Shown one piece after another: positions 1 to 12,929 of a stretch of 64,000 bases of DNA. The notes under the pieces were generated by a model. It was not told the DNA's origin and ran no database searches. It saw only the letters and a list, made by a program, of their open reading frames with translations. Both the position numbers and the translations under genes were made by a program. Position 1 is the first letter of the stretch. Every line of letters begins with the position of its first letter. The DNA comes from Nectonema munidae (Eukaryota > Nematomorpha > Nectonematoida > Nectonematidae), in NCBI GenBank assembly GCA_030549495.1, contig JAUIRK010000570.1, positions 854,501 through 918,500 of the forward strand, in the 5' to 3' direction.

Positions 1-3000
1 TGTTCCGAGACTATACGGAATTATTTCATGTTTTTAGTCGCCTCTTACGACATGCAGGTCATGCAATAGTCCTATTCTGTTCCGAGACTATACGGAATTA
101 TTTCATGTTTTTAGTCGCCTCTTACGACATGCAGGTCATGCAATAGTCCTATTCTGTTCCGAGACTATACGGAATTATTTAATGTTTTTAGTCGCCTCTT
201 ACGACATGCAGGTCATGCAATAGTCCTATTCTGTTCCGAGACTATACGGAATTATTTCATGTTTTTAGTCGCCTCTTACGACATGCAGGTCATGCAATAG
301 TCCTATTCTGTTCCGAGACTATACGGAATTATTTCATGTTTTTAGTCGCCTCTTACGACATGCAGGTCATGCAATAGTCCTATTCTGTTCCGAGACTATA
401 CGGAATTATTTCATGTTTTTAGTCGCCTCTTACGACATGCAGGTCATGCAATAGTCCTATTCTGTTCCGAGACTATACGGAATTATTTCATGTTTTTAGT
501 CGCCTCTTACGACATGCAGGTCATGCAATAGTCCTATTCTGTTCCGAGACTATACGGAATTATTTAATGTTTTTAGTCGCCTCTTACGACATGCAGGTCA
601 TGCAATAGTCCTATTCTGTTCCGAGACTATACGGAATTATTTCATGTTTTTAGTCGCCTCTTACGACATGCAGGTCATGCAATAGTCCTATTCTGTTCCG
701 AGACTATACGGAATTATTTCATGTTTTTAGTCGCCTCTTACGACATGCAGGTCATGCAATAGTCCTATTCTGTTCCGAGACTATACGGAATTATTTCATG
801 TTTTTAGTCGCCTCTTACGACATGCAGGTCATGCAATAGTCCTATTCTGTTCCGAGACTATACGGAATTATTTCATGTTTTTAGTCGCCTCTTACGACAT
901 GCAGGTCATGCAATAGTCCTATTCTGTTCCGAGACTATACGGAATTATTTCATGTTTTTAGTCGCCTCTTACGACATGCAGGTCATGCAATAGTCCTATT
1001 CTGTTCCGAGACTATACGGAATTATTTCATGTTTTTAGTCGCCTCTTACGACATGCAGGTCATGCAATAGTCCTATTCTGTTCCGAGACTATACGGAATT
1101 ATTTAATGTTTTTAGTCGCCTCTTACGACATGCAGGTCATGCAATAGTCCTATTCTGTTCCGAGACTATACGGAATTATTTCATGTTTTTAGTCGCCTCT
1201 TACGACATGCAGGTCATGCAATAGTCCTATTCTGTTCCGAGACTATACGGAATTATTTCATGTTTTTAGTCGCCTCTTACGACATGCAGGTCATGCAATA
1301 GTCCTATTCTGTTCCGAGACTATACGGAATTATTTCATGTTTTTAGTCGCCTCTTACGACATGCAGGTCATGCAATAGTCCTATTCTGTTCCGAGACTAT
1401 ACGGAATTATTTCATGTTTTTAGTCGCCTCTTACGACATGCAGGTCATGCAATAGTCCTATTCTGTTCCGAGACTATACGGAATTATTTCATGTTTTTAG
1501 TCGCCTCTTACGACATGCAGGTCATGCAATAGTCCTATTCTGTTCCGAGACTATACGGAATTATTTCATGTTTTTAGTCGCCTCTTACGACATGCAGGTC
1601 ATGCAATAGTCCTATTCTGTTCCGAGACTATACGGAATTATTTCATGTTTTTAGTCGCCTCTTACGACATGCAGGTCATGCAATAGTCCTATTCTGTTCC
1701 GAGACTATACGGAATTATTTCATGTTTTTAGTCGCCTCTTACGACATGCAGGTCATGCAATAGTCCTATTCTGTTCCGAGACTATACGGAATTATTTCAT
1801 GTTTTTAGTCGCCTCTTACGACATGCAGGTCATGCAATAGTCCTATTCTGTTCCGAGACTATACGGAATTATTTCATGTTTTTAGTCGCCTCTTACGACA
1901 TGCAGGTCATGCAATAGTCCTATTCTGTTCCGAGACTATACGGAATTATTTCATGTTTTTAGTCGCCTCTTACGACATGCAGGTCATGCAATAGTCCTAT
2001 TCTGTTCCGAGACTATACGGAATTATTTCATGTTTTTAGTCGCCTCTTACGACATGCAGGTCATGCAATAGTCCTATTCTGTTCCGAGACTATACGGAAT
2101 TATTTAATGTTTTTAGTCGCCTCTTACGACATGCAGGTCATGCAATAGTCCTATTCTGTTCCGAGACTATACGGAATTATTTCATGTTTTTAGTCGCCTC
2201 TTACGACATGCAGGTCATGCAATAGTCCTATTCTGTTCCGAGACTATACGGAATTATTTCATGTTTTTAGTCGCCTCTTACGACATGCAGGTCATGCAAT
2301 AGTCCTATTCTGTTCCGAGACTATACGGAATTATTTCATGTTTTTAGTCGCCTCTTACGACATGCAGGTCATGCAATAGTCCTATTCTGTTCCGAGACTA
2401 TACGGAATTATTTCATGTTTTTAGTCGCCTCTTACGACATGCAGGTCATGCAATAGTCCTATTCTGTTCCGAGACTATACGGAATTATTTCATGTTTTTA
2501 GTCGCCTCTTACGACATGCAGGTCATGCAATAGTCCTATTCTGTTCCGAGACTATACGGAATTATTTCATGTTTTTAGTCGCCTCTTACGACATGCAGGT
2601 CATGCAATAGTCCTATTCTGTTCCGAGACTATACGGAATTATTTCATGTTTTTAGTCGCCTCTTACGACATGCAGGTCATGCAATAGTCCTATTCTGTTC
2701 CGAGACTATACGGAATTATTTCATGTTTTTAGTCGCCTCTTACGACATGCAGGTCATGCAATAGTCCTATTCTGTTCCGAGACTATACGGAATTATTTCA
2801 TGTTTTTAGTCGCCTCTTACGACATGCAGGTCATGCAATAGTCCTATTCTGTTCCGAGACTATACGGAATTATTTCATGTTTTTAGTCGCCTCTTACGAC
2901 ATGCAGGTCATGCAATAGTCCTATTCTGTTCCGAGACTATACGGAATTATTTCATGTTTTTAGTCGCCTCTTACGACATGCAGGTCATGCAATAGTCCTA

Positions 3001-6000
3001 TTCTGTTCCGAGACTATACGGAATTATTTCATGTTTTTAGTCGCCTCTTACGACATGCAGGTCATGCAATAGTCCTATTCTGTTCCGAGACTATACGGAA
3101 TTATTTAATGTTTTTAGTCGCCTCTTACGACATGCAGGTCATGCAATAGTCCTATTCTGTTCCGAGACTATACGGAATTATTTCATGTTTTTAGTCGCCT
3201 CTTACGACATGCAGGTCATGCAATAGTCCTATTCTGTTCCGAGACTATACGGAATTATTTCATGTTTTTAGTCGCCTCTTACGACATGCAGGTCATGCAA
3301 TAGTCCTATTCTGTTCCGAGACTATACGGAATTATTTCATGTTTTTAGTCGCCTCTTACGACATGCAGGTCATGCAATAGTCCTATTCTGTTCCGAGACT
3401 ATACGGAATTATTTCATGTTTTTAGTCGCCTCTTACGACATGCAGGTCATGCAATAGTCCTATTCTGTTCCGAGACTATACGGAATTATTTCATGTTTTT
3501 AGTCGCCTCTTACGACATGCAGGTCATGCAATAGTCCTATTCTGTTCCGAGACTATACGGAATTATTTCATGTTTTTAGTCGCCTCTTACGACATGCAGG
3601 TCATGCAATAGTCCTATTCTGTTCCGAGACTATACGGAATTATTTCATGTTTTTAGTCGCCTCTTACGACATGCAGGTCATGCAATAGTCCTATTCTGTT
3701 CCGAGACTATACGGAATTATTTCATGTTTTTAGTCGCCTCTTACGACATGCAGGTCATGCAATAGTCCTATTCTGTTCCGAGACTATACGGAATTATTTC
3801 ATGTTTTTAGTCGCCTCTTACGACATGCAGGTCATGCAATAGTCCTATTCTGTTCCGAGACTATACGGAATTATTTAATGTTTTTAGTCGCCTCTTACGA
3901 CATGCAGGTCATGCAATAGTCCTATTCTGTTCCGAGACTATACGGAATTATTTCATGTTTTTAGTCGCCTCTTACGACATGCAGGTCATGCAATAGTCCT
4001 ATTCTGTTCCGAGACTATACGGAATTATTTCATGTTTTTAGTCGCCTCTTACGACATGCAGGTCATGCAATAGTCCTATTCTGTTCCGAGACTATACGGA
4101 ATTATTTCATGTTTTTAGTCGCCTCTTACGACATGCAGGTCATGCAATAGTCCTATTCTGTTCCGAGACTATACGGAATTATTTCATGTTTTTAGTCGCC
4201 TCTTACGACATGCAGGTCATGCAATAGTCCTATTCTGTTCCGAGACTATACGGAATTATTTCATGTTTTTAGTCGCCTCTTACGACATGCAGGTCATGCA
4301 ATAGTCCTATTCTGTTCCGAGACTATACGGAATTATTTCATGTTTTTAGTCGCCTCTTACGACATGCAGGTCATGCAATAGTCCTATTCTGTTCCGAGAC
4401 TATACGGAATTATTTCATGTTTTTAGTCGCCTCTTACGACATGCAGGTCATGCAATAGTCCTATTCTGTTCCGAGACTATACGGAATTATTTCATGTTTT
4501 TAGTCGCCTCTTACGACATGCAGGTCATGCAATAGTCCTATTCTGTTCCGAGACTATACGGAATTATTTCATGTTTTTAGTCGCCTCTTACGACATGCAG
4601 GTCATGCAATAGTCCTATTCTGTTCCGAGACTATACGGAATTATTTCATGTTTTTAGTCGCCTCTTACGACATGCAGGTCATGCAATAGTCCTATTCTGT
4701 TCCGAGACTATACGGAATTATTTCATGTTTTTAGTCGCCTCTTACGACATGCAGGTCATGCAATAGTCCTATTCTGTTCCGAGACTATACGGAATTATTT
4801 CATGTTTTTAGTCGCCTCTTACGACATGCAGGTCATGCAATAGTCCTATTCTGTTCCGAGACTATACGGAATTATTTCATGTTTTTAGTCGCCTCTTACG
4901 ACATGCAGGTCATGCAATAGTCCTATTCTGTTCCGAGACTATACGGAATTATTTCATGTTTTTAGTCGCCTCTTACGACATGCAGGTCATGCAATAGTCC
5001 TATTCTGTTCCGAGACTATACGGAATTATTTCATGTTTTTAGTCGCCTCTTACGACATGCAGGTCATGCAATAGTCCTATTCTGTTCCGAGACTATACGG
5101 AATTATTTCATGTTTTTAGTCGCCTCTTACGACATGCAGGTCATGCAATAGTCCTATTCTGTTCCGAGACTATACGGAATTATTTCATGTTTTTAGTCGC
5201 CTCTTACGACATGCAGGTCATGCAATAGTCCTATTCTGTTCCGAGACTATACGGAATTATTTCATGTTTTTAGTCGCCTCTTACGACATGCAGGTCATGC
5301 AATAGTCCTATTCTGTTCCGAGACTATACGGAATTATTTCATGTTTTTAGTCGCCTCTTACGACATGCAGGTCATGCAATAGTCCTATTCTGTTCCGAGA
5401 CTATACGGAATTATTTCATGTTTTTAGTCGCCTCTTACGACATGCAGGTCATGCAATAGTCCTATTCTGTTCCGAGACTATACGGAATTATTTCATGTTT
5501 TTAGTCGCCTCTTACGACATGCAGGTCATGCAATAGTCCTATTCTGTTCCGAGACTATACGGAATTATTTCATGTTTTTAGTCGCCTCTTACGACATGCA
5601 GGTCATGCAATAGTCCTATTCTGTTCCGAGACTATACGGAATTATTTCATGTTTTTAGTCGCCTCTTACGACATGCAGGTCATGCAATAGTCCTATTCTG
5701 TTCCGAGACTATACGGAATTATTTCATGTTTTTAGTCGCCTCTTACGACATGCAGGTCATGCAATAGTCCTATTCTGTTCCGAGACTATACGGAATTATT
5801 TCATGTTTTTAGTCGCCTCTTACGACATGCAGGTCATGCAATAGTCCTATTCTGTTCCGAGACTATACGGAATTATTTCATGTTTTTAGTCGCCTCTTAC
5901 GACATGCAGGTCATGCAATAGTCCTATTCTGTTCCGAGACTATACGGAATTATTTCATGTTTTTAGTCGCCTCTTACGACATGCAGGTCATGCAATAGTC

Positions 6001-9000
6001 CTATTCTGTTCCGAGACTATACGGAATTATTTCATGTTTTTAGTCGCCTCTTACGACATGCAGGTCATGCAATAGTCCTATTCTGTTCCGAGACTATACG
6101 GAATTATTTCATGTTTTTAGTCGCCTCTTACGACATGCAGGTCATGCAATAGTCCTATTCTGTTCCGAGACTATACGGAATTATTTCATGTTTTTAGTCG
6201 CCTCTTACGACATGCAGGTCATGCAATAGTCCTATTCTGTTCCGAGACTATACGGAATTATTTCATGTTTTTAGTCGCCTCTTACGACATGCAGGTCATG
6301 CAATAGTCCTATTCTGTTCCGAGACTATACGGAATTATTTCATGTTTTTAGTCGCCTCTTACGACATGCAGGTCATGCAATAGTCCTATTCTGTTCCGAG
6401 ACTATACGGAATTATTTCATGTTTTTAGTCGCCTCTTACGACATGCAGGTCATGCAATAGTCCTATTCTGTTCCGAGACTATACGGAATTATTTCATGTT
6501 TTTAGTCGCCTCTTACGACATGCAGGTCATGCAATAGTCCTATTCTGTTCCGAGACTATACGGAATTATTTCATGTTTTTAGTCGCCTCTTACGACATGC
6601 AGGTCATGCAATAGTCCTATTCTGTTCCGAGACTATACGGAATTATTTCATGTTTTTAGTCGCCTCTTACGACATGCAGGTCATGCAATAGTCCTATTCT
6701 GTTCCGAGACTATACGGAATTATTTCATGTTTTTAGTCGCCTCTTACGACATGCAGGTCATGCAATAGTCCTATTCTGTTCCGAGACTATACGGAATTAT
6801 TTCATGTTTTTAGTCGCCTCTTACGACATGCAGGTCATGCAATAGTCCTATTCTGTTCCGAGACTATACGGAATTATTTCATGTTTTTAGTCGCCTCTTA
6901 CGACATGCAGGTCATGCAATAGTCCTATTCTGTTCCGAGACTATACGGAATTATTTCATGTTTTTAGTCGCCTCTTACGACATGCAGGTCATGCAATAGT
7001 CCTATTCTGTTCCGAGACTATACGGAATTATTTCATGTTTTTAGTCGCCTCTTACGACATGCAGGTCATGCAATAGTCCTATTCTGTTCCGAGACTATAC
7101 GGAATTATTTCATGTTTTTAGTCGCCTCTTACGACATGCAGGTCATGCAATAGTCCTATTCTGTTCCGAGACTATACGGAATTATTTCATGTTTTTAGTC
7201 GCCTCTTACGACATGCAGGTCATGCAATAGTCCTATTCTGTTCCGAGACTATACGGAATTATTTCATGTTTTTAGTCGCCTCTTACGACATGCAGGTCAT
7301 GCAATAGTCCTATTCTGTTCCGAGACTATACGGAATTATTTCATGTTTTTAGTCGCCTCTTACGACATGCAGGTCATGCAATAGTCCTATTCTGTTCCGA
7401 GACTATACGGAATTATTTCATGTTTTTAGTCGCCTCTTACGACATGCAGGTCATGCAATAGTCCTATTCTGTTCCGAGACTATACGGAATTATTTCATGT
7501 TTTTAGTCGCCTCTTACGACATGCAGGTCATGCAATAGTCCTATTCTGTTCCGAGACTATACGGAATTATTTCATGTTTTTAGTCGCCTCTTACGACATG
7601 CAGGTCATGCAATAGTCCTATTCTGTTCCGAGACTATACGGAATTATTTCATGTTTTTAGTCGCCTCTTACGACATGCAGGTCATGCAATAGTCCTATTC
7701 TGTTCCGAGACTATACGGAATTATTTCATGTTTTTAGTCGCCTCTTACGACATGCAGGTCATGCAATAGTCCTATTCTGTTCCGAGACTATACGGAATTA
7801 TTTCATGTTTTTAGTCGCCTCTTACGACATGCAGGTCATGCAATAGTCCTATTCTGTTCCGAGACTATACGGAATTATTTCATGTTTTTAGTCGCCTCTT
7901 ACGACATGCAGGTCATGCAATAGTCCTATTCTGTTCCGAGACTATACGGAATTATTTCATGTTTTTAGTCGCCTCTTACGACATGCAGGTCATGCAATAG
8001 TCCTATTCTGTTCCGAGACTATACGGAATTATTTCATGTTTTTAGTCGCCTCTTACGACATGCAGGTCATGCAATAGTCCTATTCTGTTCCGAGACTATA
8101 CGGAATTATTTCATGTTTTTAGTCGCCTCTTACGACATGCAGGTCATGCAATAGTCCTATTCTGTTCCGAGACTATACGGAATTATTTCATGTTTTTAGT
8201 CGCCTCTTACGACATGCAGGTCATGCAATAGTCCTATTCTGTTCCGAGACTATACGGAATTATTTCATGTTTTTAGTCGCCTCTTACGACATGCAGGTCA
8301 TGCAATAGTCCTATTCTGTTCCGAGACTATACGGAATTATTTCATGTTTTTAGTCGCCTCTTACGACATGCAGGTCATGCAATAGTCCTATTCTGTTCCG
8401 AGACTATACGGAATTATTTCATGTTTTTAGTCGCCTCTTACGACATGCAGGTCATGCAATAGTCCTATTCTGTTCCGAGACTATACGGAATTATTTCATG
8501 TTTTTAGTCGCCTCTTACGACATGCAGGTCATGCAATAGTCCTATTCTGTTCCGAGACTATACGGAATTATTTCATGTTTTTAGTCGCCTCTTACGACAT
8601 GCAGGTCATGCAATAGTCCTATTCTGTTCCGAGACTATACGGAATTATTTCATGTTTTTAGTCGCCTCTTACGACATGCAGGTCATGCAATAGTCCTATT
8701 CTGTTCCGAGACTATACGGAATTATTTCATGTTTTTAGTCGCCTCTTACGACATGCAGGTCATGCAATAGTCCTATTCTGTTCCGAGACTATACGGAATT
8801 ATTTCATGTTTTTAGTCGCCTCTTACGACATGCAGGTCATGCAATAGTCCTATTCTGTTCCGAGACTATACGGAATTATTTCATGTTTTTAGTCGCCTCT
8901 TACGACATGCAGGTCATGCAATAGTCCTATTCTGTTCCGAGACTATACGGAATTATTTCATGTTTTTAGTCGCCTCTTACGACATGCAGGTCATGCAATA

Positions 9001-9432
9001 GTCCTATTCTGTTCCGAGACTATACGGAATTATTTCATGTTTTTAGTCGCCTCTTACGACATGCAGGTCATGCAATAGTCCTATTCTGTTCCGAGACTAT
9101 ACGGAATTATTTCATGTTTTTAGTCGCCTCTTACGACATGCAGGTCATGCAATAGTCCTATTCTGTTCCGAGACTATACGGAATTATTTAATGTTTTTAG
9201 TCGCCTCTTACGACATGCAGGTCATGCAATAGTCCTATTCTGTTCCGAGACTATACGGAATTATTTCATGTTTTTAGTCGCCTCTTACGACATGCAGGTC
9301 ATGCAATAGTCCTATTCTGTTCCGTGACTATACGGAATTATTTCATGTTTTTAGTCGCCTCTTACGACATGCAGGTCATGCAATAGTCCTATTCTGTTCC
9401 GAGACTATACGGAATTATTTCATGTTTTTAGT
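1..9432. repeat. 77-bp satellite array, about 122.5 monomers, open at the left edge
   Basis: A head-to-tail array with an exact 77-bp period. The monomer starts TGTTCCGAGACTATACGG, and the start recurs at 78, 781-10 and 9241 (1 + 120 x 77), so I see no insertion or deletion in over 9 kb. There are 122 full monomers plus 38 bases of a last one. Only two kinds of variant were seen. C to A at monomer base 27 occurs in monomers 3, 8, 15, 28, 41, 51 and 120. A to T at base 8 occurs in monomer 122 (position 9325). Each monomer contains a TTCCG/CGGAA hairpin (bases 3-20), a GTCG/CGAC hairpin (bases 37-51) and an AATAG/CTATT palindrome (bases 65-76). There are no spacers between units, so it is not a CRISPR array. 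Such uniformity implies recent amplification or strong homogenisation. It encodes no long open frame. Confidence 0.98.
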
Positions 9433-10879
9433 AAAAATAATGTAAAAAAGTTTTTTATTTTTGTAAAAATTGGATATAATAATCAGTTTTAAGTTAAATA
9501 TTTTTGTGTATTCAATACGGCTAACTCCTTGCAGAAAAATTGAATAATGAAAATGTAAAATTTTTCCCAACTAAATTGTAGAGAAAAGAAAGCTCTATAA
9601 ATATGAAAGAAAATTATTTAATTAAAATTGTAAATATTTTGTAAAAAAGAAATAAAACATCTTTTTTAGACCAATTTTTAACCCCAAAAATATAAAATTG
9701 AAAATAAAAAAACAAAAAAAAATTTTTTTTCAAAAATTTAAAGTTTTATGTTAAAATTCAAACTATTTTACACCTCTTAATGTAAAAATTAGAAATATAA
9801 ATATATTATTTTCCAAATATTAGCCAATCAAAATTGTCCAAATTTAAATTTACGCAGACCGATTCTAAAAATTTTTAAAATAATAAAAAAAAAATTTTTT
9901 AACATTTATTTATTATTTCATATATTTAGAACACGATTATGTAATTTATTTTTAAAAAAAATATTTTTTTTTATATTTTTAACAAAATTTAAAAAAATCG
10001 AAAAATTTGTCAAAGTTACCTTGTTTGGAGTCATTTTGCCGAAAATTTTATGCAACAAATATAATTTTTTTTTACATCAACTTGTAGAGAAAGAGTTGGG
10101 CAAAAAAATAAAAGAGGATGTCATTTTTATTTTAGGGCTTCAATTTTTCGCAAAATTTGATCAAAATTTTCATGGGGAAAAATGGCGTCATTTTTTAACG
10201 CCAAAAAGTGAAAATTGGGAAAAAACATGTGAAAACTAAATATTTTTCAAAAATTTCAAATATTAGCATAAAATATCACTCATTCTGTATCCGTTCATAA
10301 AAAAATTAGAAAAAAATAATTTTTAGTTTTTTAGCAAATTTTGATCAAAAATGTTGAAATTCGGATTTTTGAGACGCAATTAACGAAAATTTAAAAAAAT
10401 TTTATGAAATTTTTTTGACAATTAATATTCATACATATGTCTACTTTAATTGCATAAAAAAAAATTTTATAAAAAAAAGTCGTAATACGAAAATCGAAAA
10501 ATTTGGTTTTCTGACTCGGGTCATTGACCTCAATTTGGGGTCACGTGACTATCACCATCAAACTCAGAATCCAAAATAAGGTAGGTGTGGATAAAAAAAA
10601 ATGTCAAAACCCCCCTTCATCACACAAAAATTTTAGTTCAAAGTCGAAAAATGCGGAAAAATGTTATATATATATATATATATATATATGATTCGCTTAC
10701 AATCTTTATATTATAGATTATTCAATGAAAGAAGATGATAAGCCGTTTGCTCAACAAATTTGTCGAATTCTTTGTAAATTTTTCCTTTATCTAGTAGGTT
10801 CTGTATCGTTTTACTGTAACTTGGAATTTAAAACAAAAGCAAAACATTTATTATCTATAACTAATATAAGCCTGTTTTT
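9433..10879. other. AT-rich spacer with a (TA)n microsatellite
   Basis: Very AT-rich sequence starts directly where the satellite breaks off, with many A and T runs. A (TA)n tract lies at 10665-10689. A 72-codon open frame at 10021-10239 has no ATG start, is mostly F/K/N from low-complexity DNA and matches nothing I know. A slightly more GC-rich block (about 10505-10620) contains no open frame. I see no gene here. Confidence 0.7.
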
Positions 10880-11216
10880 CTAGGTCCACTTAAAGATCAT
10901 TGGTACCTTTAATCTATGTCCTGTTAAAGATCATTGGTACTCTCGTGATTCTAGATCCTGTTAAAGATCATCGGTACCCCCGTGATTCTAGGTCCTGTTA
11001 AAGATTATTGGTACCACCTTGATTCTAGGTCCTGTTAAAGATGATTGGTACTGTGATTCTAGTTCCTAATAAAGATCATTGGTACCCCCTTAACTTGGTC
11101 CTGTTAAAGATCATTGGTACTGTGATTCTAGGTCCTGTGAAAGATAATTGGTACCCCCATGATTCTAGGTGTTCTCAAAGATCATCGGTACCGTGATTAT
11201 AAATCCACTTAAGGAA
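10880..11216. repeat. Diverged tandem repeat, unit about 31-38 bp
   Basis: About nine imperfect copies follow one another. Each has the core TTAAAGATCATTGGTACC followed by a variable linker containing GTGATTCTAGGTCCTG. Unit length changes because the C run after GGTAC and the linker vary. The core is the same as in the shorter repeat that follows, so the two arrays share an origin. Confidence 0.9.
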
Positions 11217-11450
11217 CCCGTAAAGATCATTAGTACCCGTAAAGATCATTAGTACCCGTAAAGATCATTAGTACCCGTAAAGATCATTAGTACCCGTAAA
11301 GATCATTAGTACCCGTAAAGATCATTAGTACCCGTAAAAATCATTAGTACCCATATAGATCATTTGTACCCCTGTAAACATCATTAGTACCTCTAATAGT
11401 CGTTTATATCCCCGAATATCATCCTTAGTACACGTAAAGATCATTAATAG
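11217..11450. repeat. 19-bp tandem repeat derived from the preceding array
   Basis: Seven back-to-back copies of CCCGTAAAGATCATTAGTA start at 11217, 11236, 11255, 11274, 11293, 11312 and 11331. The first six are identical and the seventh has one change. Four or five increasingly degenerate copies follow to about 11450. The unit is the AAAGATCATT core of the longer repeat on the left with its linker lost, which suggests a second amplification from one shortened copy. Confidence 0.93.
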
Positions 11451-12929
11451 CCGACAATTTAGTAGATAAAATCTAAAAAACATAGGAGAAAGATCTATTT
11501 ATTTAAATTAAAAATAGATTCGTACTAAATCTATAGAATTAGCAATTAGATTATCATTAAAAATAAATTAAAGCAGGCAATATAAATAAATTATATGTAA
11601 TCTATATAAAATTTAAAAAACCTTATCAAAAGTAGAAAGATCTATCTATTTAAATAAAAAAAATAGATTTAAATCTATTGAAATCTCTTAATACTTAAAA
11701 ATTAAAAGTAATAGAGTTTAGAAAAAAAATTTATAAACTAAATAATTTAGATTATAGAAATCTATTACTGAAAAATAAAATTTATAAAAATAATTTAGAT
11801 TTTAAAGAAATCTTAATAAAACTTGTTATTTAAAAATGATCAATAGTAGGTATCAATTTTTAGAAATCTAATACAAAATTTATAAATTAAAAAAACAACT
11901 TTAATAAAGAATCTTGTTTTATTAAAAATAGAGATTTGAAACAGTAACATACAAATTTATTATCTTTCCTGAGAAGAATAAATAAACCCATCAGCCATTA
12001 ATTTAATTGAATATATTGAGAATGTAAAATTAAAGCAAATGAATTTTTTTGATTGGCTAAAATAAGTACATCATATACTATATATGAAAATTTTTTGAAT
12101 AAAAAGATTTAATGTAAAATAAAGTTAATATTGTTATTCAGAATGATAAGAGGATTCGAAAAATATATAAAACTTGATTTTTTTTGAATTATATGTGAAG
12201 TCATAATTTTGAGGCCGTTTGAAAGGGCCTGAAAAATCTGAAATTTAAAAAATGGAAAATTCAAAAATTTTAAAACGTATTCTGATAGAGTTTGATACGC
12301 TGATTCCAAATATGTAATTTGTTTGAAATAAATCGAAAGATTTTTTAATTTTTTTAGGTCAAATTTGGAATTTTTGTCATTTTATCAAGTTCAAGGGCTA
12401 AAAATAGAGTCCAAAATTTACAATTTTTTGATTGATAAAAAACACTGAACAAAAGATCTTTTTAGATTTTAGATACTTAATTGATAGTTATTTTTAATTG
12501 AGATGCTGCTGTCAACACATAAAGTGTTTATATTATAAAAACATCCTGCATACACTTTTGAGATGTACATGAGATAAGCTCTAATTCTATAAAAAATAAT
12601 TCTGTATTTTAATGACATCTATCTGTCCTATATGGAAAATTTAAATCGATACAGTTTAATTTTTTTGTTTAAACTCTAAACACAAAACAGAATAGTTGGA
12701 AATTTTATATGGTGTTTAAGATTATAAATAATTTTTCAACATAAAAATGTCTAAATGTAATATAATATATTTAAATGCTAAATATTTTCCTTTCAATGTG
12801 TTTTAGGTGTAAAGTGTTTAGGTTTAAAACATTATTTAAACACAAAAATAACCAAACACTTAATACTATGTTTAATTTCTAAACGCACTTTTTACATTGT
12901 ATGAGGAATTGAAAAATTAATACAATTAT
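11451..12929. other. AT-rich spacer, no gene seen
   Basis: Long A/T-rich stretch with recurrent AATCTAT and TAAAAAT words at 11480-11900 that look like diffuse low-complexity expansion. The open frame at 12109-12309 on the minus strand is compositionally biased and unsupported. I see no RNA gene or mobile element boundary. Confidence 0.6.

Noticed and set aside
1-77. Minus-strand CTGCATGTCGTAAGAGGCGAC resembling a hammerhead ribozyme stem II
   Set aside because: The conserved CTGATGA and GAAA core elements are not present (CTGCATG and TAAA instead), and no stem III can be formed.
1-9432. The regular array as a CRISPR locus
   Set aside because: The whole 77 bp repeats with no variable spacers, and the surroundings are animal transposons.
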